NCBI RefSeq assembly: GCF_947499945.1
Contig: NZ_CANMQD010000001.1
Coordinates: forward strand, 434,001-498,000
Direction of reading: 5' to 3'
Length of the DNA stretch: 64,000 nt
Source of the DNA: an uncultured Sulfitobacter sp.
GTDB lineage: Bacteria; Pseudomonadota; Alphaproteobacteria; Rhodobacterales; Rhodobacteraceae
Position numbers and translations under genes: made by a program. Positions 8,138-16,060 of the stretch are shown here, in pieces. The first letter of the stretch is position 1; every line of letters starts with the position of its first letter. Under the pieces are notes generated by a model. It did no database searches, was not told where the DNA came from, and saw only the letters and a list, made by a program, of their open reading frames with translations.

Positions 8138-9697
8138 ATGATGAAAAAACTATTCTCGACTACCTGCATCCCAGCTGATGCAGAACACACAAAGGGGTCT
8201 TTGATACACCGTTTTGTGCGCGATGAAGAAGGAAACGTGACGATCCTCTCCATCACACTGATCGCCATCGGCGTTCTGCTTGCTGGTGTATCATGGGATT
8301 TGAACAACTATGAATATCATCGCGTAAAGCTCCAGCAGATTGCCGACCGTGCCGTTCTGGCCGCGGCAGATCTGGATCAGACGCTTCCACGCGAAGAAGT
8401 TGTCCGCGATTACTTCACAAAGATGAATTACCCCGACATCGTAACAAGCGTGAGCGTTGAGGAAGGCCTCAACTACCGCACCGTCGGTGTGAATGTTGGC
8501 GGTGTGATCCAGACCAACACCGTGCGCGGCGACTATACCGGGGGCGTTAAGTGGCAAGGCACCCAATTAATTGCACCTCTCACCGAAGAGCAAAAAGAGG
8601 TAATGACCGACGAGCAGATTTCTGCTTACGAGCAGATGCGCACAAACGCTGTGACCGACGGCCTTCGTCTGCACGCTTTTGCCGAGGCCGAGGAGCGCGT
8701 GAACAACGTCGAAATCTCTCTCGTGCTCGACATCTCCGGCTCTATGGGCTGGGGTGGTAAAATGGGCAATCTGCGCGATGCAGCAAATACATTTGTCGAC
8801 GCCGTAATCAACGACTCTACCGAGGATCTCGTGTCGATCTCAATCATCCCCTACGCCGAGCATGTGAGTGCTGGCCCAAACATCATGAGCGAGTTGAACG
8901 TCAATCAGGTGCACAACTACAGCCACTGTGTGGATTTTGACGACGACGATTTCAACACGACGTCGATTGGCATGAACGCATACGGCACGCCCAAGAGTTA
9001 TGAGCAGATGCAGCATTTCTACTGGGGAAGCACAAACGACTGGAACAACCGGTCCAACCCGGCCTGCCGCAATGGTACATATGACGACATTGAAGCCTTC
9101 AGTCAGGATACAGTCGCGCTGAAAAACAAGATCGGCCGCCTCTCGCCAAACGGTAATACCTCGATCTTTTTGGGTATGAAGTGGGCCGCGGCGCTGCTCG
9201 ATCCGAGCTTCCAGCCAGTTAATGCGCGTCTTGCAAGCAACGGCCATACCGACATCACGTTCGAAGACCGCCCCGTGGCTTTTGACGATAACGAAACGCT
9301 GAAAACTGTCATTCTCATGACCGACGGGGAGAACACCTCGTCGAAGCGGATCAACCCGAGCGTTTATGCGAATACCAGCCACTATGCGCACTGGAATAAT
9401 AACAACTTTGACTGGTGGGTGAACCGCAACGTCTATTCAAGCCAGCGCCAATACTGGAGCTCATCGAAATACTGGACTTCGTTCGGTGACTCGCTGCTCA
9501 ACAACATTTGCACCGTGGCCAAGCAAAACAACATCGTGATCTGGTCTATCGGCTTCGAAGTTTCCGACCGTAGTGCCGATGTCATGCGCAACTGCGCTTC
9601 CTCTCCCAGCCATTACTTCGGGGTTGAGGGTGTCGAAATCAAAGAGGCGTTCACCGCTATTGCACGCCAAATCAACCAGCTGAGGCTCACACAATGA
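8138..9697 (+). CDS. TadG-like pilus assembly protein with von Willebrand A domain
   Basis: Protein of about 519 residues with a single N-terminal membrane segment (about residues 34 to 52, VTILSITLIAIGVLLAG) preceded by a basic stretch and EEGN, the TadE/TadG-like pilin signature. A von Willebrand A domain follows, with the metal-site motif DISGSMG near residue 200 and a second strand VILMTDGENT. Such proteins are minor pseudopilins or envelope factors of the Flp/Tad adhesion pilus. ATG 8138 and 8141 both follow an AAAGG ribosome-binding sequence. The last codon overlaps the next gene (ATGA). No other tad genes are in the window, so the secretion ATPase and platform must be elsewhere. Confidence 0.85.
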   Translation: MMKKLFSTTCIPADAEHTKGSLIHRFVRDEEGNVTILSITLIAIGVLLAGVSWDLNNYEYHRVKLQQIADRAVLAAADLDQTLPREEVVRDYFTKMNYPDIVTSVSVEEGLNYRTVGVNVGGVIQTNTVRGDYTGGVKWQGTQLIAPLTEEQKEVMTDEQISAYEQMRTNAVTDGLRLHAFAEAEERVNNVEISLVLDISGSMGWGGKMGNLRDAANTFVDAVINDSTEDLVSISIIPYAEHVSAGPNIMSELNVNQVHNYSHCVDFDDDDFNTTSIGMNAYGTPKSYEQMQHFYWGSTNDWNNRSNPACRNGTYDDIEAFSQDTVALKNKIGRLSPNGNTSIFLGMKWAAALLDPSFQPVNARLASNGHTDITFEDRPVAFDDNETLKTVILMTDGENTSSKRINPSVYANTSHYAHWNNNNFDWWVNRNVYSSQRQYWSSSKYWTSFGDSLLNNICTVAKQNNIVIWSIGFEVSDRSADVMRNCASSPSHYFGVEGVEIKEAFTAIARQINQLRLTQ

Positions 9698-10233
9698 TTA
9701 CTCGCTTGAAAACCGCCCTGTCGAGGTTCCGCAAAGAAGAAAGCGGCGCCGCCTATACCGTCGAATTTGTGATCATGCTTCCCTTGCTGTTCATCTCTTT
9801 CGCCTTCGGTGTGGAACTTACAACCCACTCCAACCGCCAGTTCCAACTGGATCACGGACTTGAGGTCACAACACGCGCCATCCGGCTCAACACTGCGTCC
9901 CAATTCACCCACGACAACATCAAGGAGACAATCTGCGAGTTTTCCGGTGGCCTAGATGAATGTGACAGCCGCATCCGCCTTGAGATGATACCGGTCAACC
10001 CACGTGATTTCGTTGGCCTGCCCGCGATGCCCGACTGCACAAACGAGCCACATCCCGTCAATCCGCTGCGTGGCTGGTCACTTGGTCAGCAGCATGAACT
10101 GATGTTGCTGCGTGCATGCTATAAATTCAGCCCCGTCTTCGGATCACTCGGCTTGGGCAAACTGCTCGGAACCGATGATGCAGGTCTGGGAACAATGGTC
10201 TCGATGAGTGCCTTCGTACAGGAGCCAAGATAA
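9694..10233 (+). CDS. TadE-like minor pseudopilin
   Basis: A 179-residue protein with a pilin-like N-terminus: a short basic leader, ESGAAYTVEF, then one membrane helix (VIMLPLLFISFAFGVEL). The rest is probably periplasmic and has four Cys (CEFSGGLDEC, PDC, RAC) that could form disulfides. The start overlaps the TadG-like gene by 4 bases and the stop overlaps the next ATG (TAATG), so the three genes form a translationally coupled unit for Flp pilus assembly. Confidence 0.82.
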   Translation: MITRLKTALSRFRKEESGAAYTVEFVIMLPLLFISFAFGVELTTHSNRQFQLDHGLEVTTRAIRLNTASQFTHDNIKETICEFSGGLDECDSRIRLEMIPVNPRDFVGLPAMPDCTNEPHPVNPLRGWSLGQQHELMLLRACYKFSPVFGSLGLGKLLGTDDAGLGTMVSMSAFVQEPR

Positions 10234-10814
10234 TGTTTGTATCTAAATTCAAATCCCTTTTGCAGGCACGTTTTGCCCGCGAAGAAAAAGGGGCCGCCCA
10301 TATAGAAGCCATGATCATGATCCCGCTGATGTTCGGCATTATGGTGACCTCGATGACAATGCTTGATCTGGTCCGCCAACACGGCGCCCACCAAAAGGCA
10401 GCCTTCACCATCGGCGACATGGTCTCTCGCGAGACACTGCCACTGGACGGTGACTATCTTGAGGGCACGCACCACTTGCTCAATGCGCTGACCCGCACCC
10501 CTCAGGACAGCTCCTTGCGTTTGTCCGTTGTCCGCTACGACAGCGGAAACGACATCATGAAGCTGGACTGGTCCAAAACATCCGGCGGCTACACCGCGCT
10601 GACAAACCATCAAGTGCGCAGCTGGACATCAAAGCTGCCACATATGGTTCACAACGAGCGGATGATTATCGTCGAGACATTTGCCCGCTGGGAATCACCG
10701 TTCAACATCGGTCTGGGCGTGCAGGAGATCGACAACTTCGTCTTCACCCGCCCCCGCTACGCACCTCAGGTGCTCTGGGTCGATCTGCCGGATCCCGAGT
10801 TCTCAGGCTCCTGA
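10233..10814 (+). CDS. TadE-like minor pseudopilin
   Basis: A 193-residue protein with the same plan as the preceding one: leader ending EEKGAAHIEA, one hydrophobic helix (MIMIPLMFGIMVTSMTML) and an extracytoplasmic domain without Cys. The EEKGAAHIE versus EESGAAYTVE similarity suggests the two TadE-like genes are paralogues. It is the last gene of the three-gene unit; a strong terminator begins about 13 bases after its stop. Confidence 0.82.
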   Translation: MFVSKFKSLLQARFAREEKGAAHIEAMIMIPLMFGIMVTSMTMLDLVRQHGAHQKAAFTIGDMVSRETLPLDGDYLEGTHHLLNALTRTPQDSSLRLSVVRYDSGNDIMKLDWSKTSGGYTALTNHQVRSWTSKLPHMVHNERMIIVETFARWESPFNIGLGVQEIDNFVFTRPRYAPQVLWVDLPDPEFSGS

Positions 10815-10826
10815 ACAATACCAAAC

Positions 10827-10863
10827 AAAAACCCCCGAGCGGTCATCCGGTCGGGGGTTTTCT
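10827..10863. terminator. bidirectional intrinsic terminator
   Basis: A G+C-rich hairpin with arms CCCCCGA and TCGGGGG (inner extension CGG/CCG), followed by TTTT on the plus strand and preceded by AAAA, which gives TTTT on the minus strand. It lies between the third Tad gene and the oppositely oriented membrane-protein gene and can end transcription from both sides. Confidence 0.85.
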
Positions 10864-10865
10864 AT

Positions 10866-11411
10866 TTAACCCTGCTTGTTTTTCTCGATCTCTCGCTTGG
10901 CCATCATAATCGCCAATATCTCTGCGATCTGCTTGCTCTGATGCGCGGGCATCATACCCCCCACACCAATCCGCCGCCCGACGCGCCACCACATGCCGGG
11001 GCGCCATTCCGTCTCGCCGCCTTTGACCGTGCGCATCAAAAAACCGTTGGACGGTTTGAACGCGAAAAATCCGCGGTCCAACACATCAATATCTTCCACT
11101 AAAGCAATGCGTGTGCCATCACTGTCGCGCAACTCCGTCTCGGTAAGCTCAAGTCGCGATGCCGTCGCGCTGCGCATACGGTTCACCATCCAAAGCGATC
11201 CAACACCCAGCACGAGTAAAAATATCCGCCACTGAATTTCCGGCGACTGCACAATCGCGATATAGATCAGCATCACCCCCAAAAGGCCCAGCGACCCCAG
11301 CCCCAAAAACCGCCGCCCCGCAGAGGCACCTGCCGTCACGAGAACTTCGTGCGGGTCAAATGTTGGCATCTCGCCCGTGGGTGTCTCGTTAGGTGTCTCG
11401 GTCGGTGTCAT
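10866..11411 (-). CDS. conserved membrane protein of unknown function
   Basis: About 181 residues with two adjacent membrane helices (LGSLGLLGVMLIYIAIV and WRIFLLVLGVGSLWMV), then a cytoplasmic beta-rich domain (SRLELTETELRDSDG ... EWRPGMWWRVGRRIGVGG) resembling PH-like membrane-anchored proteins. The C-terminus is basic and charged. The start is ATG at 11411, with AAGGAG 7 bases upstream. It stands alone and shares its terminator with the Tad unit. No function is recognised. Confidence 0.72.
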   Translation of the reverse strand: MTPTETPNETPTGEMPTFDPHEVLVTAGASAGRRFLGLGSLGLLGVMLIYIAIVQSPEIQWRIFLLVLGVGSLWMVNRMRSATASRLELTETELRDSDGTRIALVEDIDVLDRGFFAFKPSNGFLMRTVKGGETEWRPGMWWRVGRRIGVGGMMPAHQSKQIAEILAIMMAKREIEKNKQG

Positions 11412-11621
11412 AACAGCACTCCTTTGCAAAACCCCCTAGCGACAGATGCGCAGACGGGCAAGCCTGCACCAACTTGCATGGCGAATGCGGCGCATTGCCA
11501 GTGCACGGGAGCTAGATAGGGAATGCAAGGAGGCACCCGCTTCCCTTCCGCGCCCTTTCTATCTCAGTTTACGCGATTTTATTTATTATAAAACAATATC
11601 TTGAGGGATCACTCAAACCCG

Positions 11622-12572
11622 TCACATCAATCGCTTGGGCCGCACCTCGTATCCGCGCTCCTCTGGCTCGTCATCGACCAGCTCCATCGGGAAACCTTCC
11701 GCCAGTATCTCCAACCCCGTTGCCTCTTCCAAGCGCTCAATCATGCGGTCCGACTGCGCCCGCGTGCCATACCGCGCCTGCCCGTCACTCATCATTTCGA
11801 TCATCAACGGCGAGATTTCCAGCGGAACCCCAGCATCATCCGCCAGCTTTTGAAATAAACCGATATCCTTTTGAATAAGGTCCATGGTGAAATTCACATC
11901 CCGCGATCCCGATAGGATCAACTGGCTCTCGGTTTCATGGACAAAGCTGGTGCCAGACGACATCGCAATCGCCTCGTAGGTCATGCCAAGGTCCATTCCC
12001 TGCGCCTTCATTACCGTCAGCGCCTCACAGACAGTCAACAAGTTCGCCGTGGCAAGGTAATTTGTCATAACCTTAAGAACACTGGCATTTCCCAAATCCC
12101 CCACATGCAAAATCCGCCGCCCCATATGGGTCAGGATCGGCAAAACGCGGTCAAAGGTCTCTCGGTCACAGCCCGCATAAATGCTGATATTGCCCGTATC
12201 CGCACGGTGGCATCCACCCGAGACGGGGCAATCCACGGCTTGCCCGCCTGCCGCCTGAACCAATGCCGCTAGCCGCTTGATCTCACCCGCATCAGTGGTC
12301 GACATCTCCAACCATATCTTGCCCGCTGTCACTTCTGACAACATCTCATCCACCACCGCGGCACTGGCCGCAGGACTGGGCAAACAGGTGATCACCGCAT
12401 CGCAGTTCCGCATCATTTCCGCAGGACTGCCCCCCGTCTTTGCCCCCGCCGCGACCTTGGCGTTTACCAATCCTTCATCGAGGTCATAGACACTCAGATC
12501 CACTCCGTTGCGCAGCAAACTCCCTGAGAGTTTTCCACCCACGTTCCCAAGCCCGATAAAACCGATTTTCAT
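11622..12572 (-). CDS. 3-hydroxyisobutyrate-dehydrogenase-family oxidoreductase
   Basis: A 316-residue NAD(P)-dependent beta-hydroxyacid dehydrogenase. The N-terminal Rossmann motif is GFIGLGNVGG, the substrate-binding loop is DCPVSGG, and a Lys in SVLKVMTNYL stands at the catalytic position. The all-helical C-terminal domain is complete. The start is the ATG giving MKIGFIG; an in-frame ATG at 12593 adds seven atypical residues. Substrates of the family include 3-hydroxyisobutyrate, tartronate semialdehyde and 6-phosphogluconate, and the sequence does not decide among them. Divergent from pirin. Confidence 0.85.
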   Translation of the reverse strand: MKIGFIGLGNVGGKLSGSLLRNGVDLSVYDLDEGLVNAKVAAGAKTGGSPAEMMRNCDAVITCLPSPAASAAVVDEMLSEVTAGKIWLEMSTTDAGEIKRLAALVQAAGGQAVDCPVSGGCHRADTGNISIYAGCDRETFDRVLPILTHMGRRILHVGDLGNASVLKVMTNYLATANLLTVCEALTVMKAQGMDLGMTYEAIAMSSGTSFVHETESQLILSGSRDVNFTMDLIQKDIGLFQKLADDAGVPLEISPLMIEMMSDGQARYGTRAQSDRMIERLEEATGLEILAEGFPMELVDDEPEERGYEVRPKRLM

Positions 12573-12765
12573 TTTGCAGCCCCTATTTACCAATCATTAG
12601 CATTTAACCTTTTGATAACCCTTGCCGCCCCCAAGCCGCCCGTCCATCCCAAAAGCGACCCCTTGGCGTTCTGATCATCCGCGCACAGACACCCTGCAAA
12701 AGCTCACCTTGCTGGAAGGCACTTCCCCTCCTACATCTGGTCTAACCCAGACGAGGAGCCGCAAA

Positions 12766-13677
12766 ATGTCCATCCGCCCCACCCTAGAAACCCGCGCCGC
12801 CCAACCCACGATGGAAGGCGCTGGCGTCAAACTGCACCGCGCTTTTGGCTTCCAGGACCCAAGCGAACTTGATCCCTTTTTGCTGTTCGACGACTTCCGC
12901 AACGAGCGCCCGATTGACTTCGAAAAGGGCTTCCCATGGCACCCCCACCGCGGGATCGAGACGATCACCTATGTCCTTGAAGGCACCGTTGAGCATTCCG
13001 ACAGCCTTGGAAACAACGGCGCATTGGGCGCAGGTGACGTGCAATGGATGACAGCAGGCAGCGGCATCCTGCATCAGGAAATGCCCCACGGAAACACCCG
13101 CGGCCAAATGCACGGCTTCCAACTCTGGGGCAATCTGCCTGCCGCGCAAAAGATGACAGCGCCCCGCTATCAGGACGTCACATCCGACGCGATTCCCGAA
13201 ATCATCGACGACGACGGCACAAAGGTCCGCGTCATCACAGGTGAGTTCTGGGGCAAGCGCGGCCCTGTCGACGGCATCGCTGCCGACCCGCAGTACCTCG
13301 ACTTGACTGTCCCCGCTGGCGTGCGCAAAACCTTTAAGATCGACACCTACCGCCGCGCCTTCGCCTATATTTTCCAAGGGTCTGGTGCGTTCGTAGACGC
13401 CTCGAACCCCTCTGGTATCCTGCTCGAAAAAGAGGTCTTGGGCGAGGAGCTGAACATCCGCGACATGTCAGGTGACCGAACATTGGTCCGCTTTGGCACA
13501 GGCGACGAAGTCACCGTTCAGGCGGGTCCCGATGGCTTGCGTTTCCTGCTCATTTCAGGCGCCCCGATTGATGAGCCTGTCGCATGGCACGGCCCTATCG
13601 TGATGAACACCCGCGAGGAGCTGATCCAAGCTGTGACCGAGTTGAACAACGGCACCTTCATCAAGCCAGCACACTAA
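12766..13677 (+). CDS. pirin family protein
   Basis: A 303-residue bicupin of the pirin family, iron-binding proteins with quercetinase-like or regulatory roles. The metal site is visible in the N-terminal cupin: HPHRGIET, then an EHSDS and HQEMPH segment (three His and one Glu). The start is ATG at 12766, supported by GAGGAG 7 bases upstream; the reading frame is open further upstream but without family similarity. The TetR regulator gene ends 3 bases after it on the other strand. Confidence 0.9.
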   Translation: MSIRPTLETRAAQPTMEGAGVKLHRAFGFQDPSELDPFLLFDDFRNERPIDFEKGFPWHPHRGIETITYVLEGTVEHSDSLGNNGALGAGDVQWMTAGSGILHQEMPHGNTRGQMHGFQLWGNLPAAQKMTAPRYQDVTSDAIPEIIDDDGTKVRVITGEFWGKRGPVDGIAADPQYLDLTVPAGVRKTFKIDTYRRAFAYIFQGSGAFVDASNPSGILLEKEVLGEELNIRDMSGDRTLVRFGTGDEVTVQAGPDGLRFLLISGAPIDEPVAWHGPIVMNTREELIQAVTELNNGTFIKPAH

Positions 13678-13679
13678 AC

Positions 13680-14261
13680 TCATGTCACCGCGCGGCGCAC
13701 CATATCCCAGTACTGCGCGGTGATTTCTTCCAGTGACAAACGCCCACCCGCGCGGAACCACGTGTTCACCCCCGTTAGCATCGCAATGATCGCCAGCGTC
13801 GCAATCTTGGTATCCGCCACGCTGAACACCCCCGCCGCAACCCCGTCGCACAGGATACGTTCCAGCCCGTCCTCATAGGTTTTCCGCAGGGCTTCGATCC
13901 GTGCAAAATTCTCAGGGCTAAGGTTCCGCAACTCCATATAGGCGATGAAAACCGCATCGGGCCGCGCATGGTGAAACTCGATGTGAAAGATCACAAATGC
14001 CTTTAACCGCGCATCGGGCGCCAGCCCAACATCATTCACCGCCGCCGCCAACAGCTCGGTCATATGGCTTTCCATCAGGTCAAACAGCAGCGTCTGCTTA
14101 TCCGGCGTGTAGTTATAAAGCGCGCCAACCTGTACGCCCACTTCCGCCGCAATCGCGCGCATCGATACCGCCGCATAGCCGCCCCGCGCAAACAGCTTGA
14201 GCGCCGCCTCGCGAACCCTTGGGCCGGTGTTTTCTGAGTGTGATCCTGCGGTGCGTGCCAT
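13680..14261 (-). CDS. TetR/AcrR-family transcriptional regulator
   Basis: A 193-residue TetR-type repressor. The N-terminal helix-turn-helix reads REAALKLFARGGYAAVSMRAIAAEVGVQVGALYNY, shown here only to mark the block at residues 16 to 51. The C-terminal ligand-binding domain is helical. The start is ATG at 14261; the open frame continues upstream into unlike sequence. A perfect inverted repeat sits 12 bases before the start codon and probably serves autoregulation. The divergent neighbour is a small lipoprotein gene. The ligand is unknown. Confidence 0.88.
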   Translation of the reverse strand: MARTAGSHSENTGPRVREAALKLFARGGYAAVSMRAIAAEVGVQVGALYNYTPDKQTLLFDLMESHMTELLAAAVNDVGLAPDARLKAFVIFHIEFHHARPDAVFIAYMELRNLSPENFARIEALRKTYEDGLERILCDGVAAGVFSVADTKIATLAIIAMLTGVNTWFRAGGRLSLEEITAQYWDMVRRAVT

Positions 14262-14273
14262 AGCCCCAATATC

Positions 14274-14287
14274 TGAACGCCTGTTCA
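14274..14287. promoter_or_regulatory. candidate TetR operator
   Basis: Inverted repeat TGAAC-GCCT-GTTCA just upstream of the TetR start and in the spacer shared with the divergent lipoprotein gene. The size and position suit a TetR-family autoregulatory operator. Binding is inferred from position only. Confidence 0.5.
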
Positions 14288-14359
14288 AAAAGTAAACCCT
14301 CGCTGACCCAACCCCATAACACTTGCAAGAGAGGGGCAAGCTGGTGCAAACCGTAAGCC

Positions 14360-14656
14360 ATGAAACACGTACGCATCCTCGCGGCCCTCGGGGCCAGCCT
14401 GGCCCTGACGGCCGCATGCACGCAATTTCCCGCCCTTGACCGCACGATCACACCAACCCTTGAGGCGTCTGACTATCCGACGCTGGTGCCAATCGACCCC
14501 ATCCTTGCCGCAGCACAAACATCCAAAGTTGAACCAACTCAGGCGAAGGCCGCCATTGATGCCCGCGTCGCAGCGCTCAAAGCACGCGCCGCACGGCTCA
14601 GCGGATCGGTTCTGAGCGGTGCAGAGCGCCAGCGCCTCGCCCAAGGCCTGAGATAA
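14360..14656 (+). CDS. small lipoprotein
   Basis: A 98-residue protein with a signal peptide and lipobox LTAAC (Cys at about residue 20), so probably an acylated envelope lipoprotein. The mature part is Ala-rich and ends in a helical, charged stretch. It lies between the TetR gene and homoserine dehydrogenase. Function unknown. Confidence 0.75.
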   Translation: MKHVRILAALGASLALTAACTQFPALDRTITPTLEASDYPTLVPIDPILAAAQTSKVEPTQAKAAIDARVAALKARAARLSGSVLSGAERQRLAQGLR

Positions 14657-14743
14657 CCCTACCCCCCGCTTATGCTCCGTTGCGCGGCCCGTCCGAACGG
14701 GCTACATCGGCGCACAGATCAACCAAGTAAAGGAACCGTCACC

Positions 14744-16030
14744 ATGTCACAGCCACTTCGCCTCGGGATTGCGGGTTTGGGAACGGTCGGCGCAGGCGTG
14801 GTGCAAATCCTGCGCAAACAGGCGGCATTGCTGGAAGCACGCACGGGCCGCCCCCTCGTGATCACTGCAGTTTCCGCACGCAGCAAGACCAAGGACCGTG
14901 GCGTAAACCTGTCCTCCTACGCGTGGGAAGATGATCCTGTCGCACTTGCTAAACGCGACGACGTGGATGTGTTTGTCGAATTGATGGGCGGTGAAGACGG
15001 CCCCGCAAAAGCAGCAACCGAAGCCGCCATTGCCCTCGGCAAAGACGTGGTCACCGCGAACAAAGCCATGCTTGCCATGCACGGACAGGCAATGGCCGAA
15101 GCGGCCGAGGCCCAAGGCAGCGTCATCAAATATGAGGCCGCAGTCGCTGGCGGCATTCCAGTGATCAAAACACTGGGTGAAGGCCTTGCCGGCAACGAGA
15201 TCACCCGCGTGATGGGCGTGATGAACGGCTCGTGCAATTATATCCTCACACGGATGGAAGATGCAGGCCTCCCCTATGCAGATGTCTTTGCCGAGGCGGA
15301 CGGGCTGGGCTATCTTGAGGCCGATCCGCAACTCGACGTAGGCGGCATCGATGCCGCCCATAAGCTGGCGCTGTTGTCGTCTCTGGCCTTTGGCACCCAA
15401 GTCAACTTCGCTGGCATCGAACTTGAGGGGATCGAGCGCGTCTCCATCGAGGACATTCGTGCCGCAGCCGACATGGGTTACAAGATCAAACTGCTTGGCG
15501 TCGCGCAGATGACGGGACGCGGCCTTGAGCAGCGGATGCAGCCTTGCCTTGTGCCAGACACCTCGCCGCTGGGTCAGCTTCAGGGCGGGACCAATATGAT
15601 CGTCCTTGAGGGCGACGCTGTAGGTCAGATCGTGCTGCGCGGTGCCGGTGCCGGTGCTGGCCCCACGGCAAGTGCAGTCCTGTCGGACATCTGCGATATC
15701 GCACGCGGCCATCGTGGTCCGACATTCGGCCAGCCCGCCAAGACACTCCAAGCGGCCACGCCAGCGCTCAGCCAACGCGCCGCTGCCTACTATGTGCGCA
15801 TGACACTCATGGACAAACCCGGCGCCCTTGCCAAAGTGGCCTCAGTCTTGGGTGAGGCAGGCGTATCGATCGACCGGATGCGTCAATACGGCCACGTCGA
15901 GGACACAGCCCAAGTGCTGATCGTAACCCACAAAACCACCCGCGCCGATATTGATCACGCACTCACGGCATTTGCCACCACATCCGTTGTCGCAGGCGAT
16001 CCTGTAGCGCTGCGGATCGAGGAAGTTTAA
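14744..16030 (+). CDS. hom: homoserine dehydrogenase
   Basis: A 428-residue NAD(P)-dependent homoserine dehydrogenase, reducing aspartate semialdehyde to homoserine for Thr and Met synthesis. The Rossmann motif GLGTVGAGVV is at residues 11 to 20, VVTANKAMLA and KYEAAVAGGIPVI mark the active-site region, and MNGSCNYILTRM is the family signature. A regulatory ACT domain begins near residue 355 (MDKPGALAKVASVL), so Thr feedback is likely. The start is ATG at 14744 after AAGGAA; the frame is open upstream without family similarity. recJ follows closely. Confidence 0.95.
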   Translation: MSQPLRLGIAGLGTVGAGVVQILRKQAALLEARTGRPLVITAVSARSKTKDRGVNLSSYAWEDDPVALAKRDDVDVFVELMGGEDGPAKAATEAAIALGKDVVTANKAMLAMHGQAMAEAAEAQGSVIKYEAAVAGGIPVIKTLGEGLAGNEITRVMGVMNGSCNYILTRMEDAGLPYADVFAEADGLGYLEADPQLDVGGIDAAHKLALLSSLAFGTQVNFAGIELEGIERVSIEDIRAAADMGYKIKLLGVAQMTGRGLEQRMQPCLVPDTSPLGQLQGGTNMIVLEGDAVGQIVLRGAGAGAGPTASAVLSDICDIARGHRGPTFGQPAKTLQAATPALSQRAAAYYVRMTLMDKPGALAKVASVLGEAGVSIDRMRQYGHVEDTAQVLIVTHKTTRADIDHALTAFATTSVVAGDPVALRIEEV

Positions 16031-16060
16031 CGTCGCTAGATACCAAAGGTGGATAACCCC

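Noticed and set aside
12622..12765. Upstream extension of the pirin frame.
   Set aside because: The added residues have no similarity to the family, and the ATG at 12766 has a GAGGAG site.
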